Assembly: GCA_903825065.1 (NCBI GenBank)
Contig: CAIJZG010000301.1
Span: 1 to 21,518 of the forward strand
Length of the DNA: 21,518 nucleotides
DNA from: an uncultured Bacteroidota bacterium
Lineage (GTDB): Bacteria; Bacteroidota; Bacteroidia; Chitinophagales; Chitinophagaceae
Direction of reading: 5' to 3'
In this document: piece after piece, positions 1-6,388 of the stretch
Numbering within the stretch: the stretch's first letter is position 1
Layout of the letters: each line of letters opens with the position of its first letter
The notes under the pieces: model-generated
What the model was told of the DNA's origin: nothing
The model's input: only the letters and a program-made list of their open reading frames with translations
The model's database searches: none
Position numbers and translations under genes: made by a program

Positions 1-1
1 C

Positions 2-781
2 AATGACATTGCTGATTTCGAAAAGCAAATGGAAAGAGCTACTACACTCATCGATAAACAACCTGCTGGTGGAATTTTAGTAATTACAGAAGGTGTTTTT
101 GGGATGGCTGGTGATCAAGGAAAGTTGAAAGAAATTGCAGCATTAAAAAGTAAATATAATTTTCGGTTACTTGTTGATGATGCGCATGGATTTGGAACAC
201 TTGGCAAAACAGGAGCTGGTGCTGGTGAAGAACAAGGTTGTCAGGATGATATTGATTTATATTTTTCTACTTTCGCAAAATCTATGGCTTCAATTGGCGC
301 TTTTATGGCTGGCGATAAGGCAATAATTGATTTTATACGTTACAATATTCGTTCTCAGATATTCGCGAAGAGTGTACCAATGCCTTTAGTATTGGGTAAC
401 TTGAAGCGTTTAGAATTATTACAAACCCAACCTGAACTGAAAGAAAGACTTTGGAGTAATGCATTGAAATTGCAAAATGGATTAAAAGAAAGAGGCTTTG
501 ATATAGGAAATACAGATACGCCTGTTACTCCTGTTTACATGAAAGGTGGTGTGGAAGAAGCAACTGCAATGGTGATGGATTTAAGAGAAAATTACAAGAT
601 ATTTTGTTCAATTGTAGTTTATCCAGTGATTCCTAAAGGACATATCATTTATCGATTAATTCCAACTGCAGCACATACTGATGCAGATATAAATGAAACA
701 CTTGTTGCTTTTACCGAAACAAAAGCCAAATTAGATGCTGGAGCTTATAAATCTGAAGCAATTCCAGATATGGCGGGGTAG
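2..781 (+). CDS. spt: Serine palmitoyltransferase-like PLP enzyme (5' truncated)
   Basis: Alpha-oxoamine synthase family, fold-type I PLP enzyme. The best match is the serine palmitoyltransferase of Bacteroidota, which condenses L-serine with a long-chain acyl-CoA in the cytosol to begin sphingolipid synthesis. The frame is open from base 2, so about 259 C-terminal codons of a roughly 400-residue protein are visible. VDDAHGFG (bases 176-199) carries the Asp that holds the PLP ring nitrogen and the following His. TFAKSMASIG (about 269-298) carries the Schiff-base Lys at 278-280. The phrase ITEGVFGMAGD is typical of the Bacteroidota SPT branch. Related enzymes (2-amino-3-ketobutyrate CoA ligase, 8-amino-7-oxononanoate synthase) share the fold and cannot be fully excluded without the N-terminal half. 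The gene ends just before a bidirectional terminator. Confidence 0.8.
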   Translation, partial: NDIADFEKQMERATTLIDKQPAGGILVITEGVFGMAGDQGKLKEIAALKSKYNFRLLVDDAHGFGTLGKTGAGAGEEQGCQDDIDLYFSTFAKSMASIGAFMAGDKAIIDFIRYNIRSQIFAKSVPMPLVLGNLKRLELLQTQPELKERLWSNALKLQNGLKERGFDIGNTDTPVTPVYMKGGVEEATAMVMDLRENYKIFCSIVVYPVIPKGHIIYRLIPTAAHTDADINETLVAFTETKAKLDAGAYKSEAIPDMAG

Positions 782-848
782 GTTAAAGTAAAAAAAATCA
801 AATGTAGAAATATTAGGTATAATTATGTCTCAGTGAAACATATTTTCG

Positions 849-888
849 AAATATAAAAGCCTCTGAATTTACAGAGGCTTTTATATTT
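849..888. terminator. Bidirectional intrinsic terminator between convergent genes
   Basis: A perfect 17-bp inverted repeat (849-865 with 872-888) encloses a 6-base loop. The core AGCCTCTG / CAGAGGCT is GC-rich and is flanked by A-runs on the left and T-runs on the right, so it can terminate transcripts on both strands. It lies between the converging serine palmitoyltransferase-like gene (+) and the DUF2911 gene (-). Confidence 0.85.
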
Positions 889-910
889 GATATTTGATTT
901 TTTACTTATT

Positions 911-1753
911 CTACAATTTCTTGATAAGATCAGTTGCTTGTTTTACGTAATCCTCATTCTTAGCTGTTGTTGCTAGAGCAATACATTTTTCTGCGCTTGC
1001 TTTTGCCGCGATTTTATCACCATTCTCTTTTTCAATTTTGGCTCTTAATAAAAATAACCAAAAACCATTCGGCGTTGCTTCAGTTGCTTTCTTGGCATTT
1101 AATAAGGCTTTTGATAAGTCCTTATCCCATTCGTAATAAAAGTTTGCGGCCGTTTGATAGATAGCTGGATTTACTTTATCTGCACTTAATTCTTTTTCAA
1201 TTTGTGCCCTTAATCTTGGTTTAACATTTGTACTAATTGGAACTTTTACTGTTGTATTTCCCCATGTAATAAGTAGCTCGCAAGTTTCTGGTTGTATAGC
1301 TTCAAATTGTAAAGAAAAAGATTCAACTGCAGTAGCTATTTTCTCGGATTTCAACTTAAATCTAACCACATCTTCTGCTTCTTTATAACCATCAGTACCC
1401 CAATTATTCAATCCTTTATTGACAATTATTTCCCAATAATCCTTTCCTGGTATAGCGTATAAAACATAAGAACCGGTATCTAAAACTTTACCACCCATCG
1501 TTACATTGTCGGTAAATCTAATTCTTGTGGCAGCATTGGCACCTAATCGCCATAGTTTGTTTAAAGGTGCTAGATCACTATTCTCTTTTAACAAAGAACG
1601 ACCTTTTATATTTGGTCTAGAATAGGTAAGCTCTATTTTCCCCATCCCAAAATCCTGTGATATAGTCTGAGTCGTACTTGGTGCAGGCATTTTGATCTGA
1701 GAATTTGCAATTAGAGCAAAAGACATGAGAGCAAGCAAAAGAATTTTTTTCAT
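911..1753 (-). CDS. DUF2911 family secreted protein with TPR-like C-terminus
   Basis: A 280-residue exported protein. Residues 1-18 form a signal peptide (KK, then a hydrophobic run ending at ANS-Q). Residues about 22-170 match the Bacteroidota DUF2911 domain, recognised by phrases such as ELTYSRPNIKGR, LNKLWRLGANAATRI and SYVLYAIPG. From about residue 185 to the end are helical segments (ANFYYEWDKDLSKALLNAKK, then WLFLLRAKIEKENGDKIAAK) that read like one or two TPR-type hairpins. The biochemical function of DUF2911 is unknown. The likely place is the periplasm, since no lipobox Cys follows the signal peptide. The ATG start is well supported by the signal peptide and by a promoter about 20 bases upstream. 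The gene appears to be a separate unit from xerD upstream. Confidence 0.85.
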   Translation of the reverse strand: MKKILLLALMSFALIANSQIKMPAPSTTQTISQDFGMGKIELTYSRPNIKGRSLLKENSDLAPLNKLWRLGANAATRIRFTDNVTMGGKVLDTGSYVLYAIPGKDYWEIIVNKGLNNWGTDGYKEAEDVVRFKLKSEKIATAVESFSLQFEAIQPETCELLITWGNTTVKVPISTNVKPRLRAQIEKELSADKVNPAIYQTAANFYYEWDKDLSKALLNAKKATEATPNGFWLFLLRAKIEKENGDKIAAKASAEKCIALATTAKNEDYVKQATDLIKKL

Positions 1754-1773
1754 ATGTGATTTATTTTATGCTA

Positions 1774-1805
1774 CAAACCTAATACTTGAAATGCTGATTG
1801 CCAAT
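1774..1805 (-). promoter_or_regulatory. Bacteroidota-type promoter for the DUF2911 gene
   Basis: Read on the minus strand, ATTG (1805-1802) is followed after exactly 20 bases by TAGGTTTG (1781-1774), a full match to the -7 consensus TAnnTTTG. The expected transcription start near 1767 leaves a leader of about 14 bases before the ATG at 1753. Confidence 0.6.
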
Positions 1806-1825
1806 CATTTTATATAATTGGTATT

Positions 1826-2527
1826 TTATTTAAAAGCCGGATGAAAACGTTGAAGGGTATCACGTAAATAATCCCTATCAAGATGGGTATAGATTTCTGT
1901 TGTGGTAATGCTTTCATGACCTAACATTTCTTGCACAGCTCTCAAATCTGCCCCTCCTTCAACAAGATGTGTAGCAAAAGAATGGCGAAAAGTATGTGGG
2001 GAAACAACTTTTTTAATCCCAGCTTTCCTAACCATCTCTTTGATAATATAAAAAATCATAACTCTGCTTAATCCTTTTCCTCCTTTATTAAGAAATAAAA
2101 TGTCTTCATTATTTTTTTGTACAATTTGATGAACTCGAATATGATTCTTGTACAAAAGGATATATTTTATTGCATCTTTTCCTATTGGTACTAATCTTTC
2201 TTTATCACCTTTGCCGGTAACTCTGATAAACCCTAGGTCAGGATAAATTCCAGATATTTTTAAATTAATTACTTCTGTTACCCGAAGCCCACAACTATAC
2301 ATGGTTTCCAATATTGCTTTATTCCTTCCACCCTCAGGTGTACTTTGATCGATCTGAGCAATCACTAATTCTATCTCTTCAAAACTTAAAGTGTCGGGTA
2401 GTTTTCGTTTCGTCTTAGGCGCATCTAGCAAAAGGGTGGGATCTTTTATACAAATTTGTTCAATCAAACAATATTTATAAAAACTGCGAATCCCTGATAT
2501 GATTCGAGCTTGAGAAGTCTGACTCAT
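1826..2527 (-). CDS. xerD: XerD-type tyrosine recombinase, catalytic part (frameshifted gene)
   Basis: The C-terminal 233 codons of a XerC/XerD site-specific recombinase, which resolves chromosome dimers at dif. All catalytic residues are present: Arg82 (SCGLRVTEV), Lys106 (TGKGDKE), His178-x-x-Arg181 (PHTFRH), His204 (MLGHES) and nucleophile Tyr213 (TTEIYTHL). The frame opens at ATG 2527 inside the SAM-like core-binding domain. The first part of that domain is encoded upstream at 2530-2724 in another frame. Restoring one base near 2545 joins the two parts into 299 residues, the normal XerD length, and produces a continuous helix reading NWISELGMSQTSQ. The catalytic part is intact, so the break is either a recent mutation or a sequence error. 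The ATG lies two bases after the TAG that ends the upstream part, so termination-reinitiation is conceivable. XerD is preferred over XerC on overall resemblance only. Confidence 0.85.
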   Translation of the reverse strand: MSQTSQARIISGIRSFYKYCLIEQICIKDPTLLLDAPKTKRKLPDTLSFEEIELVIAQIDQSTPEGGRNKAILETMYSCGLRVTEVINLKISGIYPDLGFIRVTGKGDKERLVPIGKDAIKYILLYKNHIRVHQIVQKNNEDILFLNKGGKGLSRVMIFYIIKEMVRKAGIKKVVSPHTFRHSFATHLVEGGADLRAVQEMLGHESITTTEIYTHLDRDYLRDTLQRFHPAFK

Positions 2528-2529
2528 AC

Positions 2530-2724
2530 CTAGTTCACTAATCCATTTACAAAGTGTTGTAAATCTTTTAACTCAATATTTCCCGGATTTTTACCTGAAT
2601 CGCTAATAGTTAAAAACTGAGTCAATTTTTCTATGTCATGTAAATAGGCATCCACCGAATGATCGCTTAATGATCTTTCTAATTGAAGGTAACCCTTGAA
2701 TCCATTTTTATATGAGTCCCACAT
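2530..2724 (-). pseudogene. xerD: N-terminal fragment of xerD (before frameshift)
   Basis: Encodes 64 residues beginning MWDSYKNGFKGYLQLER, the start of the N-terminal SAM-like DNA-binding domain of XerD. LSDHSVDAYLHDIEKLTQFL is the typical first helix pair. The frame ends in GLVN-stop where relatives continue WISELG. A missing T on the minus strand, equivalent to one A near plus position 2545, explains the shift. The ATG at 2724 is the expected XerD start. A TATATTTG element (plus 2735-2742 complement) matches the -7 consensus ten bases upstream, but no good -33 element is visible. Confidence 0.8.
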
Positions 2725-2809
2725 AGAATAATCCCAAATATAATTGATATTAAATATTCAATTTGTAATGAAAGTTACTAATTAGATTTTCTCTTTGATT
2801 GAATTAAAT

Positions 2810-2841
2810 TTTGATTCCCTAAATTGTGACTTATATAATTT
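2810..2841 (+). promoter_or_regulatory. Possible promoter for the YkgJ-like gene
   Basis: TTTG (2810-2813), a 20-base spacer and TATAATTT (2834-2841) lie 17 bases before the ATG at 2859. The -33 element and spacing fit the Bacteroidota pattern. The -7 element matches TAnnTTTG only partly. Confidence 0.3.
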
Positions 2842-2858
2842 AATCCGAAACTAGAATT

Positions 2859-3377
2859 ATGCAGGTAAATCTTCGCTCCTTTAAACAAAAAGTTCGCCAT
2901 AATACAAAAGCATTTACAAAATATTTAGGATCTATAGCGAAGAACCCACCAAAAGGCCTTGATAATATGGCATCAAAAATTGATGCCCAAGTTTGGCAAG
3001 AAATTGACTGTTTAAGTTGTGCTAATTGTTGTAAAAGTATGACGCCAACATTTACTAAGGCAGATGTTAAGCGGATATCGAATCATTTAGAAATGTCTGT
3101 AAAAGAGTTTACAGATAAGTGGTTAGTGTATGAAGAGGAAGATAAAGATTGGATTAACAAAAAACAGCCCTGTCAATTTTTGAGTAAGGAAACGAATATG
3201 TGTAGTATATACGAAGTGAGGCCACTAGATTGTGCGGGATTCCCACATCTGAAAAAACGAAAAATGCCAGAATATATGCATTGGCATCAGCAAAATATTA
3301 ACTATTGCCCTGCAACATACAAAATGGTAGAAAAAATGATTGACCTGGGGATCAAGCCGGAGAAAAAATCAAAATAA
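2859..3377 (+). CDS. YkgJ family cysteine-cluster protein
   Basis: A 172-residue cytosolic protein of the YkgJ/UPF0153 family (putative zinc- or iron-chelating domain). The cysteine cluster is complete: CLSCANCC gives Cys51, Cys54, Cys57 and Cys58. Cys105 (PCQFL), Cys115 (MCSIYEVRP), Cys125 (DCAGFPH) and Cys150 (YCPA) follow. The C-x6-7-C-x-IYExRPxxC arrangement is the family hallmark and resembles metal or Fe-S binding sites. The substrate and role are not established for the family. There is no signal peptide. The gene converges on yraN with only four bases between the stop codons, so no separate terminator is available there. Confidence 0.85.
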   Translation: MQVNLRSFKQKVRHNTKAFTKYLGSIAKNPPKGLDNMASKIDAQVWQEIDCLSCANCCKSMTPTFTKADVKRISNHLEMSVKEFTDKWLVYEEEDKDWINKKQPCQFLSKETNMCSIYEVRPLDCAGFPHLKKRKMPEYMHWHQQNINYCPATYKMVEKMIDLGIKPEKKSK

Positions 3378-3381
3378 TTTA

Positions 3382-3738
3382 TTAAAAGTATACATCTTCT
3401 ATCATAAAAATTTCTTTTGAGTGGTTGCCAATTATTGTAATGGCAATCACATCAAATTGTACATATTTCCAGTAGGGATGTTGATATTGATACGCTTCTG
3501 CTGCATTTTTTAAAAAAGTCATTTTATCCCTTGTAATACTTTCTTCAGGTCGGCCAAATCTAAGAGTATGCCTTGTTTTCACTTCAATGATATGTAGTAA
3601 CTCCTCTTTAAAAGCTATTATATCAACTTCAAGATGATGATGGCGCCAATTTCTATCTAAAATGGTGAAACCTAATTCTTGTAAATAGTCAGTTGCAAGT
3701 TGTTCCCCATTTGCACCTTTGTCTCTATTAGATTCCAT
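3382..3738 (-). CDS. YraN/UPF0102 family endonuclease-fold protein
   Basis: A 118-residue protein of the YraN (UPF0102) family, which has a restriction-endonuclease-like fold and is suspected to act on Holliday junction or other branched DNA. The family signature is present: GANGEQLATDYLQELGF (Glu12), NWRHHHLEVDIIA (Glu37, Asp39) and HIIEVKTR (Glu52, Lys54), together forming the PD-(D/E)xK-type site. The frame extends upstream to a TTG at 3774. The ATG at 3738 gives the usual family N-terminus (a short tail before the GxxGE motif), so it is chosen. The gene is divergent from manA, and the intergenic region holds a strong palindrome. Confidence 0.85.
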   Translation of the reverse strand: MESNRDKGANGEQLATDYLQELGFTILDRNWRHHHLEVDIIAFKEELLHIIEVKTRHTLRFGRPEESITRDKMTFLKNAAEAYQYQHPYWKYVQFDVIAITIIGNHSKEIFMIEDVYF

Positions 3739-3781
3739 AAACAAGCGTTCTAGATTTCTTTTTATTTTGCGCAAGATTTGT

Positions 3782-3803
3782 TTTTAATTAACGTTAATTA
3801 AAA
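3782..3803. repeat. 22-bp perfect palindrome between yraN and manA
   Basis: A perfect dyad centred on ACGT at 3791-3794, with 11-base arms of T4-AATTAAC and its complement. It lies 13 bases before the manA ATG, with a TTTG directly upstream (3777-3780), so it could fill the space between promoter elements and act as an operator. It could also be a chance AT-rich dyad. Confidence 0.5.
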
Positions 3804-3816
3804 TAAAATTCAAATA

Positions 3817-5016
3817 ATGAAAGCTTCTCACAAAATTTTCAAAATAAAAGGGTGTATTCAACATTATGCATGGGGTGGAAACACCTTTATTCCAGAATTA
3901 TTAGGGATTGCAAATCCAAATCTCGAACCATGTGCTGAATATTGGTTAGGTGCGCATCCTTCTGCTTCTGCCCAAATTTTGGATAGTGAGGACGCTAAAA
4001 CTTTAATTGAACTAATCACAAAAGATCCATCTGAAACCTTGGGGGAAGCTATATTTAATCAATTCGGAGAATTACCTTATTTATTAAAGGTGTTAGATGT
4101 AAAACAAATGCTTTCTATTCAAGTGCATCCTACAAAACAGGAAGCTGCATTAGGTTTTGATCGGGAGGAAGCAGCAGGTATTCCAATAAATGCTGCAAAT
4201 AGGAACTATAAAGATCGTAATCACAAACCTGAAGTAATGGTGGCCTTAAGTGATTTTTGGTTATTACATGGTTTTAAGGAAAGGGATTTACTTGAAAAGA
4301 CATTGGAGGAGGTACCTGAATTCAATATTTTGTTACCTCTCTTTAAAAGAGAAGGATACAAAGCATTATATCAGTTTGTGATGGAAATGGGTGTGGAAGA
4401 AGTAAATGCGTTTTTAATTCAAACCGTAAAAAGGGAAATTAGAAATAAAAAAGAGGGGTTGTTAACTAAATCAAATCCAGGCTGGTGGGTTGCTAAATTA
4501 TTCGAAGGGGTAGATCAGATTTCCAATATAGATAAAGGAGTTTTTTCTATTTATTTTTTCAATATTGTTAATGCAAAGCCTGGCGAAGCGGTATTTCAAG
4601 GTGCAGGTTTACCACATGCATATTTAGAAGGTCAGAATATTGAATTAATGGCGAATAGTGATAATGTTTTGAGAGGTGGATTAACGCCAAAACATATTGA
4701 TGTGACTGAATTAATTAAGCATACATTGTTTGAAGGTATTATTCCAAATGTGATGCAGGGAAATGAGATCGCAATAGGAGAAAAGAATTATCCTTGCCCG
4801 GTACCTGATTTTTCTATCAATAAAATAGATTTGAATAATAATCTACCCTATAGTAATGTGTCTGGATCGCTGGAGATATTACTAGTAACTGATGGTGGAG
4901 TAGTATTAAATAATAATATGACATTAAAGAAAGGAGAAGCTGTTTGTCTGTTACCAGGTGCTTCGTATACCTTAATCTCATCCGGGCAATGCACTTTGTT
5001 TAAAGCTTTTGTGTAG
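3817..5016 (+). CDS. manA: Mannose-6-phosphate isomerase, class I
   Basis: Zinc-dependent type I phosphomannose isomerase, 399 residues, interconverting mannose-6-phosphate and fructose-6-phosphate. It links glycolysis to GDP-mannose and glycan synthesis in the cytosol. Metal ligands are recognisable: Gln102 and His104 in MLSIQVHPTK, Glu139 in NHKPEVMVAL and His267 in AGLPHAYLEG. The active-site Arg286 lies in NVLRGGLTPKH. The N-terminal phrases HYAWGGNTFIPEL and EYWLGAHPSA are typical. Length fits the longer eukaryote-like and enterobacterial class rather than the short Bacillus form. A DUF6580 membrane protein follows 82 bases downstream on the same strand but appears to have its own promoter. 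Confidence 0.95.
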   Translation: MKASHKIFKIKGCIQHYAWGGNTFIPELLGIANPNLEPCAEYWLGAHPSASAQILDSEDAKTLIELITKDPSETLGEAIFNQFGELPYLLKVLDVKQMLSIQVHPTKQEAALGFDREEAAGIPINAANRNYKDRNHKPEVMVALSDFWLLHGFKERDLLEKTLEEVPEFNILLPLFKREGYKALYQFVMEMGVEEVNAFLIQTVKREIRNKKEGLLTKSNPGWWVAKLFEGVDQISNIDKGVFSIYFFNIVNAKPGEAVFQGAGLPHAYLEGQNIELMANSDNVLRGGLTPKHIDVTELIKHTLFEGIIPNVMQGNEIAIGEKNYPCPVPDFSINKIDLNNNLPYSNVSGSLEILLVTDGGVVLNNNMTLKKGEAVCLLPGASYTLISSGQCTLFKAFV

Positions 5017-5047
5017 ATTATACCCGCTTTCTTCACACTTAATGAAA

Positions 5048-5081
5048 TTTGCATTTTAAAATATTTTTTCGCCTATTTTTG
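5048..5081 (+). promoter_or_regulatory. Bacteroidota-type promoter for the DUF6580 gene
   Basis: TTTG (5048-5051), a 22-base spacer and TATTTTTG (5074-5081) match the -33 TTTG and -7 TAnnTTTG pattern, with a spacer slightly longer than usual. The ATG lies 18 bases after the -7 element. Confidence 0.5.
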
Positions 5082-5098
5082 TCTCGAAATAAAAAATA

Positions 5099-5659
5099 AT
5101 GAAACTAAATAAGAACCTTTTTTTATCAATTGGTCTGATGATAGCAATAACATCAGTTTACAGAATTTTGCCAAATAGACCTTATGGATTTGCACCACAA
5201 ATTGCACTAGCTTTATTTGGCGGAGCTTTCTTTGTGCAAAATAAAAAATGGGCTTTTAGTCTTCCCTTGATTTCAATGTTCATTTCTGATCTTTTATACC
5301 AAGTTCTTTATAATTATGGATATTCTGAGATTCAAGGATTCTATAGTGGTCAGTGGGTAAACTATTTATTGATCGGATTTTTGACAGTTTTTGGATTTTT
5401 AATTAGTGACGGGAAAATTTCAAAGGTGATCTTAGCATCTTTAGCTGCACCAACAACCTATTTTCTTTTGTCTAATGGCCTAGTTTGGATTGGAAATGGC
5501 GGCTACCAACGCTCACGCACATTTGGTGGATTAATTCAGACCTTAATTGATGGAATTCCTTTTTATCAGAATAGTTTGGCTGGGACTTTGGTTTTTGGTG
5601 CTATTCTATTTGGGGGCTATTCCTTGTTGAAATCTACTGATTCTAAACAAATCGCTTAA
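5099..5659 (+). CDS. DUF6580 family membrane protein
   Basis: A 186-residue integral membrane protein that resembles the Bacteroidota DUF6580 family, often labelled a putative transport protein and similar in layout to ECF-transporter S components. About five hydrophobic segments are visible, near residues 8-24, 36-48 (QIALALFGGAFF), 54-74, 90-106 and 112-130, with a last one near 160-178. Conserved-looking loops include RPYGFAPQIA and PLISMFISDLLYQ. No ligand or partner is known. It sits after manA, but a separate promoter makes a functional link uncertain. The family assignment rests on overall resemblance. Confidence 0.65.
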   Translation: MKLNKNLFLSIGLMIAITSVYRILPNRPYGFAPQIALALFGGAFFVQNKKWAFSLPLISMFISDLLYQVLYNYGYSEIQGFYSGQWVNYLLIGFLTVFGFLISDGKISKVILASLAAPTTYFLLSNGLVWIGNGGYQRSRTFGGLIQTLIDGIPFYQNSLAGTLVFGAILFGGYSLLKSTDSKQIA

Positions 5660-5711
5660 TTTAGGATACATCATATTAGGCATATTACTGGAAAATGTTC
5701 CTATTGGTAGG

Positions 5712-6248
5712 TTAATACTCATTTTCAGATTCATATCCCTCATCTACTTTTAAATCTTTACCATCGGCAGCAGTTGTAGCCAATTCATCGCATCTATTAT
5801 TCCATTTATTATCAGCATGTCCCTTAACCCAAATAAACCGTAGTTTAAATTGTTTTGACAGGGCGTAGAAATGTAGCCAAAGGTCTTTATTTTTCTTGCC
5901 ACCTTTGAAATCAGTTTTAATCCATTTATCTAACCATTTTTTCTCAACACTGTTCACAATATATTGACTATCAGTATATATAGTCACTGAAATCTGGTTC
6001 TTTTTTAATGACTCCAGGGCTTTAATAACAGCTAATAATTCCATTCTATTATTAGTAGTTAATCGGTAACCACCCGACAATTCTTTTTGGATATCACCCC
6101 ACAAAAGGATTGCTCCAAATCCCCCAGGACCTGGGTTACCTCTTGAGGAACCGTCGGTATAGATTTTAAGTGGGTGTCCAACTGAACTCGTTGAATGAAT
6201 AGTATTTATCCCTTCTTTCACAGATAACTTTCGTTTAATAAGTGGCAA
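5712..6248 (-). CDS. rnhA: Ribonuclease HI
   Basis: Type 1 RNase H, which cuts the RNA strand of RNA-DNA hybrids during replication and R-loop removal. The catalytic carboxylates are all present: Asp32 (YTDGSSRGNPG), Glu70 (NRMELLAV), Asp93 (YTDSQYIV) and Asp154 (RCDELA). His144 (VKGHADN) is also present, and the basic KKWLDKWIKTDFKGGKKN stretch fits the substrate-binding handle. No ATG occurs in frame before the catalytic core. The only plausible starts are TTG at 6248 (used here) and GTG at 6221, leaving a 18-27 residue tail that most RNase HI proteins lack. A stop codon lies three codons upstream of the TTG. The acidic C-terminal tail is short. The gene converges on DUF6580 and is divergent from malQ. 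Confidence 0.92.
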   Translation of the reverse strand: MPLIKRKLSVKEGINTIHSTSSVGHPLKIYTDGSSRGNPGPGGFGAILLWGDIQKELSGGYRLTTNNRMELLAVIKALESLKKNQISVTIYTDSQYIVNSVEKKWLDKWIKTDFKGGKKNKDLWLHFYALSKQFKLRFIWVKGHADNKWNNRCDELATTAADGKDLKVDEGYESENEY

Positions 6249-6348
6249 AGAAACTTAAAACAGCTAAGATTCTAAGTAGGATCTAAATAAAATTTTGGGG
6301 TTTAAGTAAAACAATTATATGAAAGTGCTTTTTTGTATAATTATTGTG

Positions 6349-6379
6349 TTTGAATTACACATTGTTTTATTTATTTTTA
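6349..6379 (+). promoter_or_regulatory. Possible malQ promoter
   Basis: TTTG (6349-6352), a 19-base spacer and TATTTTTA (6372-6379, seven of eight consensus bases) would start transcription near 6386. That places the start at or just before the TTG codons at 6389 and 6398, and argues against any start further upstream. Confidence 0.4.
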
Positions 6380-6388
6380 CGTTTTAAA

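Noticed and set aside
1801..1821. Hairpin CCAAT/ATTGG after xerD as a terminator
   Set aside because: Eight pairs with a wobble, AT-rich and no T-run on the minus strand. It also overlaps the DUF2911 -33 element.
1826..2724. Tyrosine recombinase as a sign of a mobile element
   Set aside because: The rebuilt length and sequence fit chromosomal XerD. No flanking repeats, tRNA or cargo genes were seen.
5660..5711. Possible terminator between DUF6580 and rnhA
   Set aside because: Only 4-base stems (GGAA/TTCC and CCTA/TAGG) without a T-run. Too weak to call.
6319..6387. Short ATG-started frame of 22 codons upstream of malQ, hydrophobic
   Set aside because: Most of it precedes the likely malQ transcription start, and it is AT-driven. 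A leader peptide or misplaced malQ start cannot be shown.
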